From Aquificaceae bacterium UBA2488 (GTDB taxonomy: Bacteria; Aquificota; Aquificia; Aquificales; Aquificaceae): a stretch of DNA of 20,067 bases. Shown in pieces: positions 7,703 through 14,117 of this stretch. The stretch lies in NCBI GenBank assembly GCA_002341805.1, contig DDOS01000107.1, forward strand, positions 1 to 20,067, read 5' to 3'. Below the pieces are notes generated by a model. That model was not told the origin of the DNA. It searched no databases and saw only the letters and a list, made by a program, of their open reading frames with translations. The position numbers were made by a program, and so were the translations under genes. The stretch's first letter is position 1. Every line of letters begins with the position of its first letter.

Positions 7703-8239
7703 TTACTTAAGAATTTCTTTTGTGTATTTATCTACGCTTTCTGAATTAGCAGTTTGTCTATAAAGTTGGACCTTTTTTATTATATCTTCTATATCTTCTG
7801 GAATAATATTCTCTATCTTCTTGCGAAGTGCTTTTGAAACTGATGGTGCATATCCAGATGTAGATATTCCTATAACGAGAGGATTTTTTGTTATCAAAGA
7901 AGGAAACACAAAACTACAAAACTTTATAGAATCTACACTATTGCAAGGTATATTTCTCTTTATGCATAGGTTGAATATATGTTTTTGTAAATGTATGTCA
8001 TCAGATGCCACTATAACCATATCTTTGTTTCTTAAGTCAGAAATTATAAACTTACGCTTTTTATATGTTATGAGTTTTTGTTTTTTCATGTCAACTATCT
8101 TATCTATCGCTCTTGGAGCCACTACAGTGATACTTGGTTCAAAAGGAAGCAGTTTTTCTATCTTTCTTAAAGCCACTTCACCTGCACCTACTACTAAAAC
8201 GTTTTTAGCTTTTAAGTCTATAAAAATTGGAAAGAGCAT
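7703..8239 (-). CDS. Precorrin-2 dehydrogenase / sirohydrochlorin ferrochelatase (Met8/SirC family)
   Basis: Oxidises precorrin-2 to sirohydrochlorin with NAD+, and in bifunctional members also inserts iron to make siroheme. The sequence MLFPIFIDLKAKNVLVVGAGEVALRK gives the family start and Rossmann GxGxxxxRK. NSVDSIKFCSFVFPSLI carries the conserved Asp used as catalytic base in Met8p/CysG, and ISTSGYAPSVSKALRKKIE is the family GxSPxxAxxLR segment. The length of about 178 residues is typical of single-domain members. An ATG at 8260 just after the cobA stop gives seven more residues but has no Shine-Dalgarno; GGAGGGG inside those codons lies 12-14 nt before the ATG at 8239, which matches the family start, so I prefer 8239. 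Last gene of the assimilatory operon. It is the only such enzyme in the window, so it may supply siroheme for both nitrite reductases. Confidence 0.9.
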   Translation of the reverse strand: MLFPIFIDLKAKNVLVVGAGEVALRKIEKLLPFEPSITVVAPRAIDKIVDMKKQKLITYKKRKFIISDLRNKDMVIVASDDIHLQKHIFNLCIKRNIPCNSVDSIKFCSFVFPSLITKNPLVIGISTSGYAPSVSKALRKKIENIIPEDIEDIIKKVQLYRQTANSESVDKYTKEILK

Positions 8240-8260
8240 AATATCATTATACCCCTCCAT

Positions 8261-8995
8261 TTAAAGATTTAAAGATATAATATCCTTGATAGTATCTATT
8301 ATTTTGCTAACTATCATGACAGTGGGTGTATTTACGGGCGGCGGGCTTATTGAGGTTTTCATAAGGCTTGTTATAAATATTTTTTGTTTTGATGTGGTAC
8401 CATTTTCTATAAAAGCGACAGGTTCTTCTGGATTTCTTCCTACCTCTATCAACTTTTTAGCAATGTTTTTCTTGTTTGAAACAGGCATCAAGAATACAAG
8501 TGTATCTATTCCTTTTAGGCTGCTCCAATCTATGCTGCTTTGGGATTTATCCATGTGTTCGTGACCAGTTATAACTGCAAACGAGGATGCTACATTTCTT
8601 AGAGTGAGAGGAATACTTGCGTGAGTCGGCACTCCTATTGCTGAGCTTATGCCTGGTATTACTTCAAAGTCTATATTTTGTTGATGTAGAAAAATGATCT
8701 CCTCTCCTCCCCTTCCAAAAACAAATGGATCACCACTCTTTAGCCTAACCACGTTGTTATATTTCTTTGAATAATAGAAAAGCAATCTATTAATATCTTC
8801 TTGTTCTATAAGATGCTTACCATCTTCTTTTCCTACATATATAAGCTCGCAGTTTTTCTTTGCCGATGATAATATTTCTTGATTCACAAGCCTATCATAG
8901 AGTATAGCATCAGCAGATTGTATGAGTTTATAGGCTTTTAAAGTTAAAAGCTCAATATCTCCAGGTCCTGCTCCTACTATGTAAACTTTACCCAT
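8261..8995 (-). CDS. cobA: Uroporphyrinogen-III C-methyltransferase, siroheme branch
   Basis: SAM-dependent bis-methylation of uroporphyrinogen III to precorrin-2. The 244 residues are a complete SUMT: VYIVGAGPGDIELLTLKA at the start, ILYDRLV, LKSGDPFVFGRGGEE (intact canonical motif), IPGISSAIGVPTHASIPLT, FAVITGHE and TPTVMIV near the end. The start overlaps the hemD stop by 8 nt, with AAGGG about 9 nt upstream, and its stop directly abuts sirC. The gene order hemD, cobA, sirC behind nasA shows the role: siroheme supply for the assimilatory nitrite reductase encoded divergently. It is clearly homologous to the nirE copy at 1413-2159 but diverged, so this is an old duplication rather than a recent repeat. 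Confidence 0.93.
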   Translation of the reverse strand: MGKVYIVGAGPGDIELLTLKAYKLIQSADAILYDRLVNQEILSSAKKNCELIYVGKEDGKHLIEQEDINRLLFYYSKKYNNVVRLKSGDPFVFGRGGEEIIFLHQQNIDFEVIPGISSAIGVPTHASIPLTLRNVASSFAVITGHEHMDKSQSSIDWSSLKGIDTLVFLMPVSNKKNIAKKLIEVGRNPEEPVAFIENGTTSKQKIFITSLMKTSISPPPVNTPTVMIVSKIIDTIKDIISLNL

Positions 8996-9779
8996 TTTCG
9001 AAAACCCTTATCATCTCTTCTATTGCATAGACCAATCTCTCTTTTTGGGGTAAGATTATATTGTTAATATCATTTTTATGAAGCATGTTCTCGGTAGTTT
9101 TCCCAATAGCTACTAAAATTATTTCATTCATTTTATTTGTAATGCCTTCTTTCAATCCTTTTTGTCTAGCTCTTTCGAAGAGCCATTTTACCTGAAAAGC
9201 AGATGTAAACAATATAGCATCATAAAAACTATTAAGGAGTTTTTTAATTAATAGATCTATTTTGTCAAAATCTGGTACATATTTGTATATCCAGGTTTTT
9301 AGAATATCTCCCCCATTGTTAATCACAGTATTTTCAAACTCTATTAGATCCTCTCCATACATCTGGATAAATACAGTTTTCTCTCTCAAATTTTTTTCTT
9401 TAAAAATATTTTGTAGCTCTTCCATATTCTCGATATAATTTAGATTGTCAAGCCCATATTTTGTTAAAACATTCTTTGTTTTATATCCTCTGGCAAAGGC
9501 TATGCCTTGCGATATGATATTTATAAGTTGTTCGTAGATATTGATTTCCTTAGTGATATCAAAAATTTTATGAGTACCTTCACCTGTGGTAAAGATGAAA
9601 TAAGAAGGTTGTTTAGATATGGCGTCTTTTATACTGTTTACTATTTCTGACTTATCTAAGTACGTCATTCCCACTATATCTTCAATCGATGGCATCCCAC
9701 CTAATTTTGTTATACGTTCTGCTATATCATTAGCTTTTCTTGTGGCACAGATAGCAATGCTTTTACCCTCCAATTTCAT
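8988..9779 (-). CDS. hemD: Uroporphyrinogen-III synthase
   Basis: Cyclises hydroxymethylbilane to uroporphyrinogen III with inversion of ring D. The fold is two similar lobes: ICATRKANDIAERITKLGG and FTTGEGTHKIFD in the first, IYKYVPDFDKI, ILFTSAFQVKWLFERA and VAIGKTTENML in the second, matching the weakly conserved HemD family. FTTGEG resembles HemD-like proteins found beside nitrite reductase genes in other bacteria, some of which carry an extra DNA-binding tail; no such tail is present here. An upstream in-frame ATG at 9806 exists, but AGGAGG at 9790-9795 with a 10-nt spacer supports the ATG at 9779, giving 263 residues and a 17-nt overlap with nasA. No general heme genes are nearby, so this may be a dedicated second copy or the only one; the window cannot tell. 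Confidence 0.85.
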   Translation of the reverse strand: MKLEGKSIAICATRKANDIAERITKLGGMPSIEDIVGMTYLDKSEIVNSIKDAISKQPSYFIFTTGEGTHKIFDITKEINIYEQLINIISQGIAFARGYKTKNVLTKYGLDNLNYIENMEELQNIFKEKNLREKTVFIQMYGEDLIEFENTVINNGGDILKTWIYKYVPDFDKIDLLIKKLLNSFYDAILFTSAFQVKWLFERARQKGLKEGITNKMNEIILVAIGKTTENMLHKNDINNIILPQKERLVYAIEEMIRVFENG

Positions 9780-11793
9780 AAGTTGCCAGCCTCCTGTCTT
9801 TGGCATAGATAGTTACCTGAGTGAACTTTAAGTCTGGTTCTCCTGAAATAGGATCAACTTCTTCGGTAGTTAGTATATTGGTTGGATTTTCATACTCTAA
9901 TCCATACCCAAAAGGCGCAAATATATGACCTCTTTTTATGTCACCAAATCTTACTTTTAATGTTATGTCTCCGTTTATTGATGAAACTTTTACATAGTCT
10001 CCATCTAATATACCAAGATCTAATGCATCTTCTCGGTGCATCAAAAGATACGGCTCTTCCTCTCCTTTTAGAAGCTCTGGGGATTTTCCTGTTCTTGTCA
10101 TCGTATGCCATTGGTTTTTAGTTCTGCCAGTTAGAAGTATAAAATCTCCTTCTTTATGTTCATACTTAGTGGGATACATCCTAGCTTTTCCTGATGGCGT
10201 TTTAAATTTTAAATCTTTATACAACCATTTATCACCCCATCTTTTTGGTAAGTCTTTGTAAGAAGAAGATGATATATCACAGAGTCTACCTTTTGTAACC
10301 ATTTTAAGCTCATCAAATATATCTTCGGAAGAGTTGTAAGGAAACCAATCTCTGTATCCAAGCCTTTGTGCCATGTCTTTAAAAATAACCCAATCGATCT
10401 TTGTATCACCTGGTGGTTCTACACATTTTTCACATAGTGTGATTGTACGATCAGACCCAGTCATAATTCCTTCTTTTTCTCCCATTTGAGATGCGGGAAG
10501 TATTAGATTTGCAAATTTACAAGTGTCATTCCAATAAGCATCTTGAACTATGAGGAAGACCTTTTCTAAAGCCTTCCAAACCTTATTTAAATTTGGTAAT
10601 GTAACTGCTGGATTTGTACAAACCACCCATAAGAGTTTAATATTTTCATCATGAATGAGATCGATCACTTTAGTTATTGTAGGTCCTGGTTCTGTTTTTA
10701 TGCTTTTAGGAGCTATATTCCAAAACCCTTCTATAAATTTTCTATCATCTTCATTTCTAACATCTCTATATCCGGGTAGTCCATTTGAAAGGTATCCCAT
10801 CTCCCTACCACCCATAGCATTTGGTTGACCTGTCAAAGAGAAAGGACACCCTTTATCGTTTAATCTTCCTGTAGCAAGATGTAGATTTATGAGGCTTAAG
10901 TTTTTCATAACACCCTGAGAAGATTGATTTAGGCCTTGACACCACATAGAGATTAGTTTTTTACTAAAAGCATAATATTCTGCAAGTTCATGAATGTATT
11001 TTTCTTCGATCTGGCATATGTTGGAGACTAACGATGGTGGATAGTTTAAAGCATATTCGATAGCTTCTTCAAATCTATCTGTATAGTTTTTAACAAACTC
11101 ATAATCTATCCAAGAATTTTTATAAAGTAAATATAGTACAGAGTTAAACAGTGCCGTATCTGTCCCTGCTCTTAAAGGTATGTGCATATCTGCTCTTTTT
11201 GCGGTCTCTGTTTTTACGGGATCTATTACTATTATTTTTATATTGTTGTTATCAAGTTTCTTCTTTAGAATCCTTTTAAACACAACAGGATGAGTCCAGA
11301 GAGCGTTAGACCCTGCAAATAAAAATACATCTGCATCTTCAAAATCCTCATAAGTACATGGTGGTCCATCTGATCCAAAAGCAAGCTTATAGGCTGACAC
11401 AGGGGTTGCCATGCATAACCGTGAATTGGCGTCTATATTGTTTGTTTTTAAGAAACCTTTTATAAATTTATTTATCACATATACATCTTCGGTCATTAGT
11501 TGACCAGATAAATAAAAGTAAAGCTCTTCTGAAGTAAGGCTTTTTAACTTTTGTTCAATAATGTTGTAAGCATCTTCCCAATCTATTTCTTTAAATTGCT
11601 CGTGGATGGATTTTCTAAATAGGGGCTTTAAAAGCCTTCTTTTGTTCATAACTTTTGGATAATACACTGGCTTTTGACAAAGTTCACCTTTCGTAGCTAA
11701 GTGTTCTTTATCTCCTTTTATCTTTCCATCCACCCATACAATGCCACAACCTACACCACAGTAAGGGCATTGAAATTTTCTATCTTTATCCAT
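9763..11793 (-). CDS. nasA: Assimilatory nitrate reductase catalytic subunit (NasA/NarB type)
   Basis: Cytoplasmic molybdenum enzyme reducing nitrate to nitrite. The N-terminal [4Fe-4S] motif is C9-X2-C12-X3-C16-X22-C39. The Mo-bis-MGD domain follows, with C127 in NSRLCMATPVSAYK as the likely Mo ligand. The sequence GSDGPPCTYEDFEDADVFLFAGSN is characteristic of NasA/NarB rather than formate dehydrogenase. The C-terminal MGD-binding domain includes LTGRTKNQWHTMTRTGKSP. At 676 residues it has no C-terminal BFD [2Fe-2S] domain and no flavin module, so it probably takes electrons from ferredoxin or flavodoxin, as NarB does. GAGGTG lies 7 nt before the ATG and the gene starts one base after narK ends. 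Its 3' end contains the Shine-Dalgarno for hemD. Confidence 0.95.
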   Translation of the reverse strand: MDKDRKFQCPYCGVGCGIVWVDGKIKGDKEHLATKGELCQKPVYYPKVMNKRRLLKPLFRKSIHEQFKEIDWEDAYNIIEQKLKSLTSEELYFYLSGQLMTEDVYVINKFIKGFLKTNNIDANSRLCMATPVSAYKLAFGSDGPPCTYEDFEDADVFLFAGSNALWTHPVVFKRILKKKLDNNNIKIIVIDPVKTETAKRADMHIPLRAGTDTALFNSVLYLLYKNSWIDYEFVKNYTDRFEEAIEYALNYPPSLVSNICQIEEKYIHELAEYYAFSKKLISMWCQGLNQSSQGVMKNLSLINLHLATGRLNDKGCPFSLTGQPNAMGGREMGYLSNGLPGYRDVRNEDDRKFIEGFWNIAPKSIKTEPGPTITKVIDLIHDENIKLLWVVCTNPAVTLPNLNKVWKALEKVFLIVQDAYWNDTCKFANLILPASQMGEKEGIMTGSDRTITLCEKCVEPPGDTKIDWVIFKDMAQRLGYRDWFPYNSSEDIFDELKMVTKGRLCDISSSSYKDLPKRWGDKWLYKDLKFKTPSGKARMYPTKYEHKEGDFILLTGRTKNQWHTMTRTGKSPELLKGEEEPYLLMHREDALDLGILDGDYVKVSSINGDITLKVRFGDIKRGHIFAPFGYGLEYENPTNILTTEEVDPISGEPDLKFTQVTIYAKDRRLATYEIGG

Positions 11794-11794
11794 A

Positions 11795-13222
11795 TCATTT
11801 CACCTCATAAATAAATTCCATAGCCACTCTTCCATTCGGAGCTATACCTATAATGGCTTCTTTTTCTGAATTATATCTAACATGAGCCCATTCCATCCAC
11901 TGGCTATGTACAAGTTTGAGTATTATAAGTGCAACTAAACTCACTATACCAAACAATAGAAATCCAGCACTATAATTTCCTGTGGTTTGTTTTACCATGC
12001 CTAATATAGTGGGTAGATAAAAGCCGCCAAAACCTCCAGCAGCTCCTATTATGCCAGACATAAGCCCACTCGCATTTGGCCATCTTTGTGGGACTAATTG
12101 AAATGTAGCGCCATTTCCAAGACCAAAGAAAGCAAATATAACAAGTATGAAAATAACGGCAAAAATAGGAGTTAAGTTTATGAACGATATAATAAAATAC
12201 AAGATAGATATTATAAACAATATAAATAGTAGGGCTTTAACTCCGCTTATTCTGTCTGCAATATATCCACCAATTGGTCTTATAAAAGCTCCAGTAAATG
12301 CAAATAAAGACATTAGTAAACCTGCATGCAATTTGGTGAATCCATACATATCAACTAAATAAAGGCTTATATAAGAAGCCATTCCCACAAACCCTCCAAA
12401 TGTTATGCTATACACAAGAATCATGATCCATGTATCTTTTTCTAGAAAAACGCGCTTGTATTTATTGGGTAGGAAAACTATAACAAAGGAGCTTCCTATG
12501 ATAGGAAAAGCTAAAAGAGCCTTTGGTCCATATATGCCGAACCAATTATGATATGAATAAACAGCAAGTAGCATAAAACCTATAGTGGCATAAAATAGTA
12601 GCATAGAATAAATAGAGTAATAAGAAGAGCCTTCTTTTCTAGCCCTATCTTTTGCTAACAATAAGACTATTATAAATGCTGGTATCAGCAATAAACCAGC
12701 TAAGGATATTGTATTCCTCCATCCAAATATTTTTGCTAAAGATGGAATAATTAGGCCATCTAATACTGCACCTATGTTTCCTGCGGCAGCGAGCCCAAGC
12801 ACAAGTCCTTGAACTTCTTTAGGATAGTTGCTTCCAGCCATTGGAAGCGCTACTGCAAAGCTTGCGCCACCTAAACCAAGAAATATACCAAGCAATAATA
12901 ATATTTGATAATTAAGCTCTTGAGGAAATGCTAAAGAAAATATAAATGGTACTGAAGATAATACTATACCCATAAGTGCTATTTTTTTACCATCTATATA
13001 TTGATACATATATCCAAAACAAAGCCTAAAAATAGCTGCAGATAATACAGGCACCGCCACTAAAAACCCGCTTTGTAGTGGTGTCAATTTTAATTCGTGC
13101 GAAATAAATGGTGCTAAAGCTCCAAATAAAAGCCATATACTAAATCCAGTATCGAAATAAACAAAAGAAGCAAAAAGTGATTTCAGGTCTCCAGATTTTA
13201 ATGCATCTATAAGATGTCTCAT
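11795..13222 (-). CDS. narK: Nitrate/nitrite transporter, major facilitator superfamily (NarK/NasA-transporter type)
   Basis: Inner-membrane carrier with about 12 predicted helices over 475 residues. Family features include FRLCFGYMYQYIDGKK at the cytoplasmic loop 2-3 and the nitrate-signature-like glycine motifs AAGNIGAVLDG (helix 5) and GIIGAAGGFGGFYLPTILG (helix 11), along with FRLCFG and RPIGGYIADRISG arginines thought to bind the anion. Position directly before nasA and behind two PII-like genes points to nitrate uptake for assimilation rather than nitrite export. AGGAGG lies inside the last codons of the preceding PII-like gene, about 6 nt before the ATG. The 3' tail (about 30 residues, cytoplasmic) ends EVK. 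Confidence 0.92.
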   Translation of the reverse strand: MRHLIDALKSGDLKSLFASFVYFDTGFSIWLLFGALAPFISHELKLTPLQSGFLVAVPVLSAAIFRLCFGYMYQYIDGKKIALMGIVLSSVPFIFSLAFPQELNYQILLLLGIFLGLGGASFAVALPMAGSNYPKEVQGLVLGLAAAGNIGAVLDGLIIPSLAKIFGWRNTISLAGLLLIPAFIIVLLLAKDRARKEGSSYYSIYSMLLFYATIGFMLLAVYSYHNWFGIYGPKALLAFPIIGSSFVIVFLPNKYKRVFLEKDTWIMILVYSITFGGFVGMASYISLYLVDMYGFTKLHAGLLMSLFAFTGAFIRPIGGYIADRISGVKALLFILFIISILYFIISFINLTPIFAVIFILVIFAFFGLGNGATFQLVPQRWPNASGLMSGIIGAAGGFGGFYLPTILGMVKQTTGNYSAGFLLFGIVSLVALIILKLVHSQWMEWAHVRYNSEKEAIIGIAPNGRVAMEFIYEVK

Positions 13223-13225
13223 AAA

Positions 13226-13549
13226 TTAACCTCCTAATTCTTTCTTTTTTGTCCTTATAGTCCAAACCTCTTCTAAAGGACACACAAATATCTTCCCATC
13301 TCCAAACATACCCATATTCACGTGTTTAATAATAATGTCAATAACTTTGTCGATATGACTATCTTCAACAGCAACCAATATTAGTGTTTTTGCAAGTTCA
13401 TTGTAGGCCATCTCTCCTACTTGAATACCACCTTCTTTTCCTCTACCAACCACATCCATTACAGTGATGCCCTTAAAGCCCTCTTTTTCAAGAGCTTCCA
13501 TAACTTCATAAAGCTTATCTGGTCGTATAACAGCTTTAAGCATTTTCAT
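13226..13549 (-). CDS. PII-family signal protein, NifI1-like
   Basis: A 107-residue PII trimer subunit: LKAVIRPDKLYEVMEALEKEGF at the N terminus, T-loop GRGKEGGIQVGEMAYNELAKTL, and the B-loop/C-terminal MFGDGKIFVCPLEEVWTIRTKKK that binds ATP/ADP and 2-oxoglutarate. The T-loop lacks the Tyr51 uridylylation context (YRGAEY) of GlnB/GlnK and resembles archaeal-type NifI1 (GRGxxxGIQVG). Such proteins sense 2-oxoglutarate and bind target enzymes directly. Here the neighbours are a nitrate transporter and nitrate reductase, not nitrogenase, so NarK or NasA are plausible targets (inference). GGAGG lies 8 nt before the ATG; the start overlaps the upstream PII-like gene by 14 nt. Family assignment is secure; the NifI subgroup is tentative. 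Confidence 0.92.
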   Translation of the reverse strand: MKMLKAVIRPDKLYEVMEALEKEGFKGITVMDVVGRGKEGGIQVGEMAYNELAKTLILVAVEDSHIDKVIDIIIKHVNMGMFGDGKIFVCPLEEVWTIRTKKKELGG

Positions 13550-13838
13550 AACTATAACCTCCTATGACAAAAATTTTTCCATCTCCATAAAAGCCTGTAT
13601 GCGCTATTTCTAAGATTTTATCTACAACTTCTTGATAGATATTGTCTTCAACCCATATAATTAGCAGGGTTTTAGGAAGAAGTGACATTATCACACCTTT
13701 GTTGGTCTTATAAACAAGTCCTCCTTCTTTTCCTCTCCCATTTACTGTCTTGGAAGCATATGGTATACCCATATTTGATAATACATTTTTAACTTTTATC
13801 GCTTTTTCTCGCCTTATTACTACAATTAGTTCTTTCAT
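13536..13838 (-). CDS. PII-family signal protein, NifI2-like
   Basis: First gene of the assimilatory operon, 100 residues. The PII fold is clear from KELIVVIRREKAIKVKNVLSNMGI, GRGKEGGLVYKTNKGVIMSLLPKTLLIIWVED and HTGFYGDGKIFVI. The T-loop differs from its neighbour (GLVYKTNKGVIMS) and also lacks the GlnB Tyr51 setting. The C terminus stops early, at GGYSYENA, without the EAxxIRTG tail most PII proteins have, so part of the nucleotide-pocket closure may be missing. The pair NifI1-like plus NifI2-like suggests hetero-oligomers as with NifI1/NifI2. AGGAGG stands about 6 nt before the ATG, downstream of a sigma-54-type promoter, so expression should respond to nitrogen limitation. Confidence 0.9.
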   Translation of the reverse strand: MKELIVVIRREKAIKVKNVLSNMGIPYASKTVNGRGKEGGLVYKTNKGVIMSLLPKTLLIIWVEDNIYQEVVDKILEIAHTGFYGDGKIFVIGGYSYENA

Positions 13839-13873
13839 CTAGCTACCTCCTGTAAAACTCTGTTATTTGTTGA

Positions 13874-13887
13874 GCAAAATATGTTCC
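13874..13887 (-). promoter_or_regulatory. Sigma-54 (-24/-12) promoter of the PII-narK-nasA-hemD-cobA-sirC operon
   Basis: On the minus strand TTGGAACATATTTTGCT has the invariant GG (13886-13887) and GC (13874-13875) exactly 10 bases apart, with TTGCT at -12, a good fit to TGGNAN-N5-TTGCW. The predicted start is near 13862, about 24 nt before the first ATG. There is no competing sigma-70 hexamer pair. Confidence 0.7.
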
Positions 13888-13949
13888 AAATTTATAAGAA
13901 GTGCATATAGTTAGTGATGTTTTAAGTAATATTTTTCTATCTATGAAAC

Positions 13950-13961
13950 TTTGTTAACAAA
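13950..13961. promoter_or_regulatory. Palindrome TTTGTTAACAAA, candidate operator box 1
   Basis: A perfect 12-bp palindrome with core TGTTAACA, in the middle of the divergent intergenic region, centred about 93 bp before the predicted start of the left operon and 133 bp before that of the right one. These are typical enhancer distances for a sigma-54 activator. Confidence 0.5.
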
Positions 13962-13971
13962 ATAGAGTAAA

Positions 13972-13983
13972 ATTGTTTACAAT
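13972..13983. promoter_or_regulatory. Palindrome ATTGTTTACAAT, candidate operator box 2
   Basis: Near-perfect palindrome ATTGT-N2-ACAAT with core TGTTTACA. Its centre is 22 bp from that of box 1, about two helical turns, so both boxes lie on roughly the same face of the DNA. Confidence 0.45.
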
Positions 13984-14052
13984 ATTTTGTTTTTGTGCAT
14001 GGTAATCTATCTGTTTCAGTTGATGTATCGTAGATGTTTTTCACAGCCTATT

Positions 14053-14060
14053 TGTAAACA
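14053..14060. promoter_or_regulatory. TGTAAACA half-palindrome, candidate operator box 3
   Basis: TGTAAACA shares the TGTWWACA core of boxes 1 and 2. It abuts the -24 element of the rightward sigma-54 promoter, which would suit a repressing or modulating site. Confidence 0.35.
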
Positions 14061-14062
14061 TA

Positions 14063-14078
14063 TGGTATATATATTGCC
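14063..14078 (+). promoter_or_regulatory. Sigma-54 (-24/-12) promoter of the fused nitrite reductase gene
   Basis: TGGTATATATATTGCC carries GG (14064-14065) and GC (14076-14077) exactly 10 bases apart, matching TGGYAYR-N4-TTGC apart from the last base. The predicted start is near 14088, followed by AGGAGGA at 14104-14110 and the ATG at 14118. Confidence 0.65.
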
Positions 14079-14117
14079 ACACTATACACTGATGAAGATG
14101 TTTAGGAGGAAGATGTT

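Noticed and set aside
7821-8264. Open frame of 147 codons on the plus strand
   Set aside because: It is antisense to the precorrin-2 dehydrogenase gene, has no family resemblance and no ribosome binding site; AT-rich codon use on the other strand explains it.
9780-9806. Longer HemD start at 9806
   Set aside because: It lies deeper in nasA without a well-placed ribosome site, whereas AGGAGG at 9790-9795 fits the ATG at 9779.
14030-14045. TTGATGTATCGT resembling an FNR box
   Set aside because: The second half-site does not match ATCAA; this gap is better explained by sigma-54 elements.
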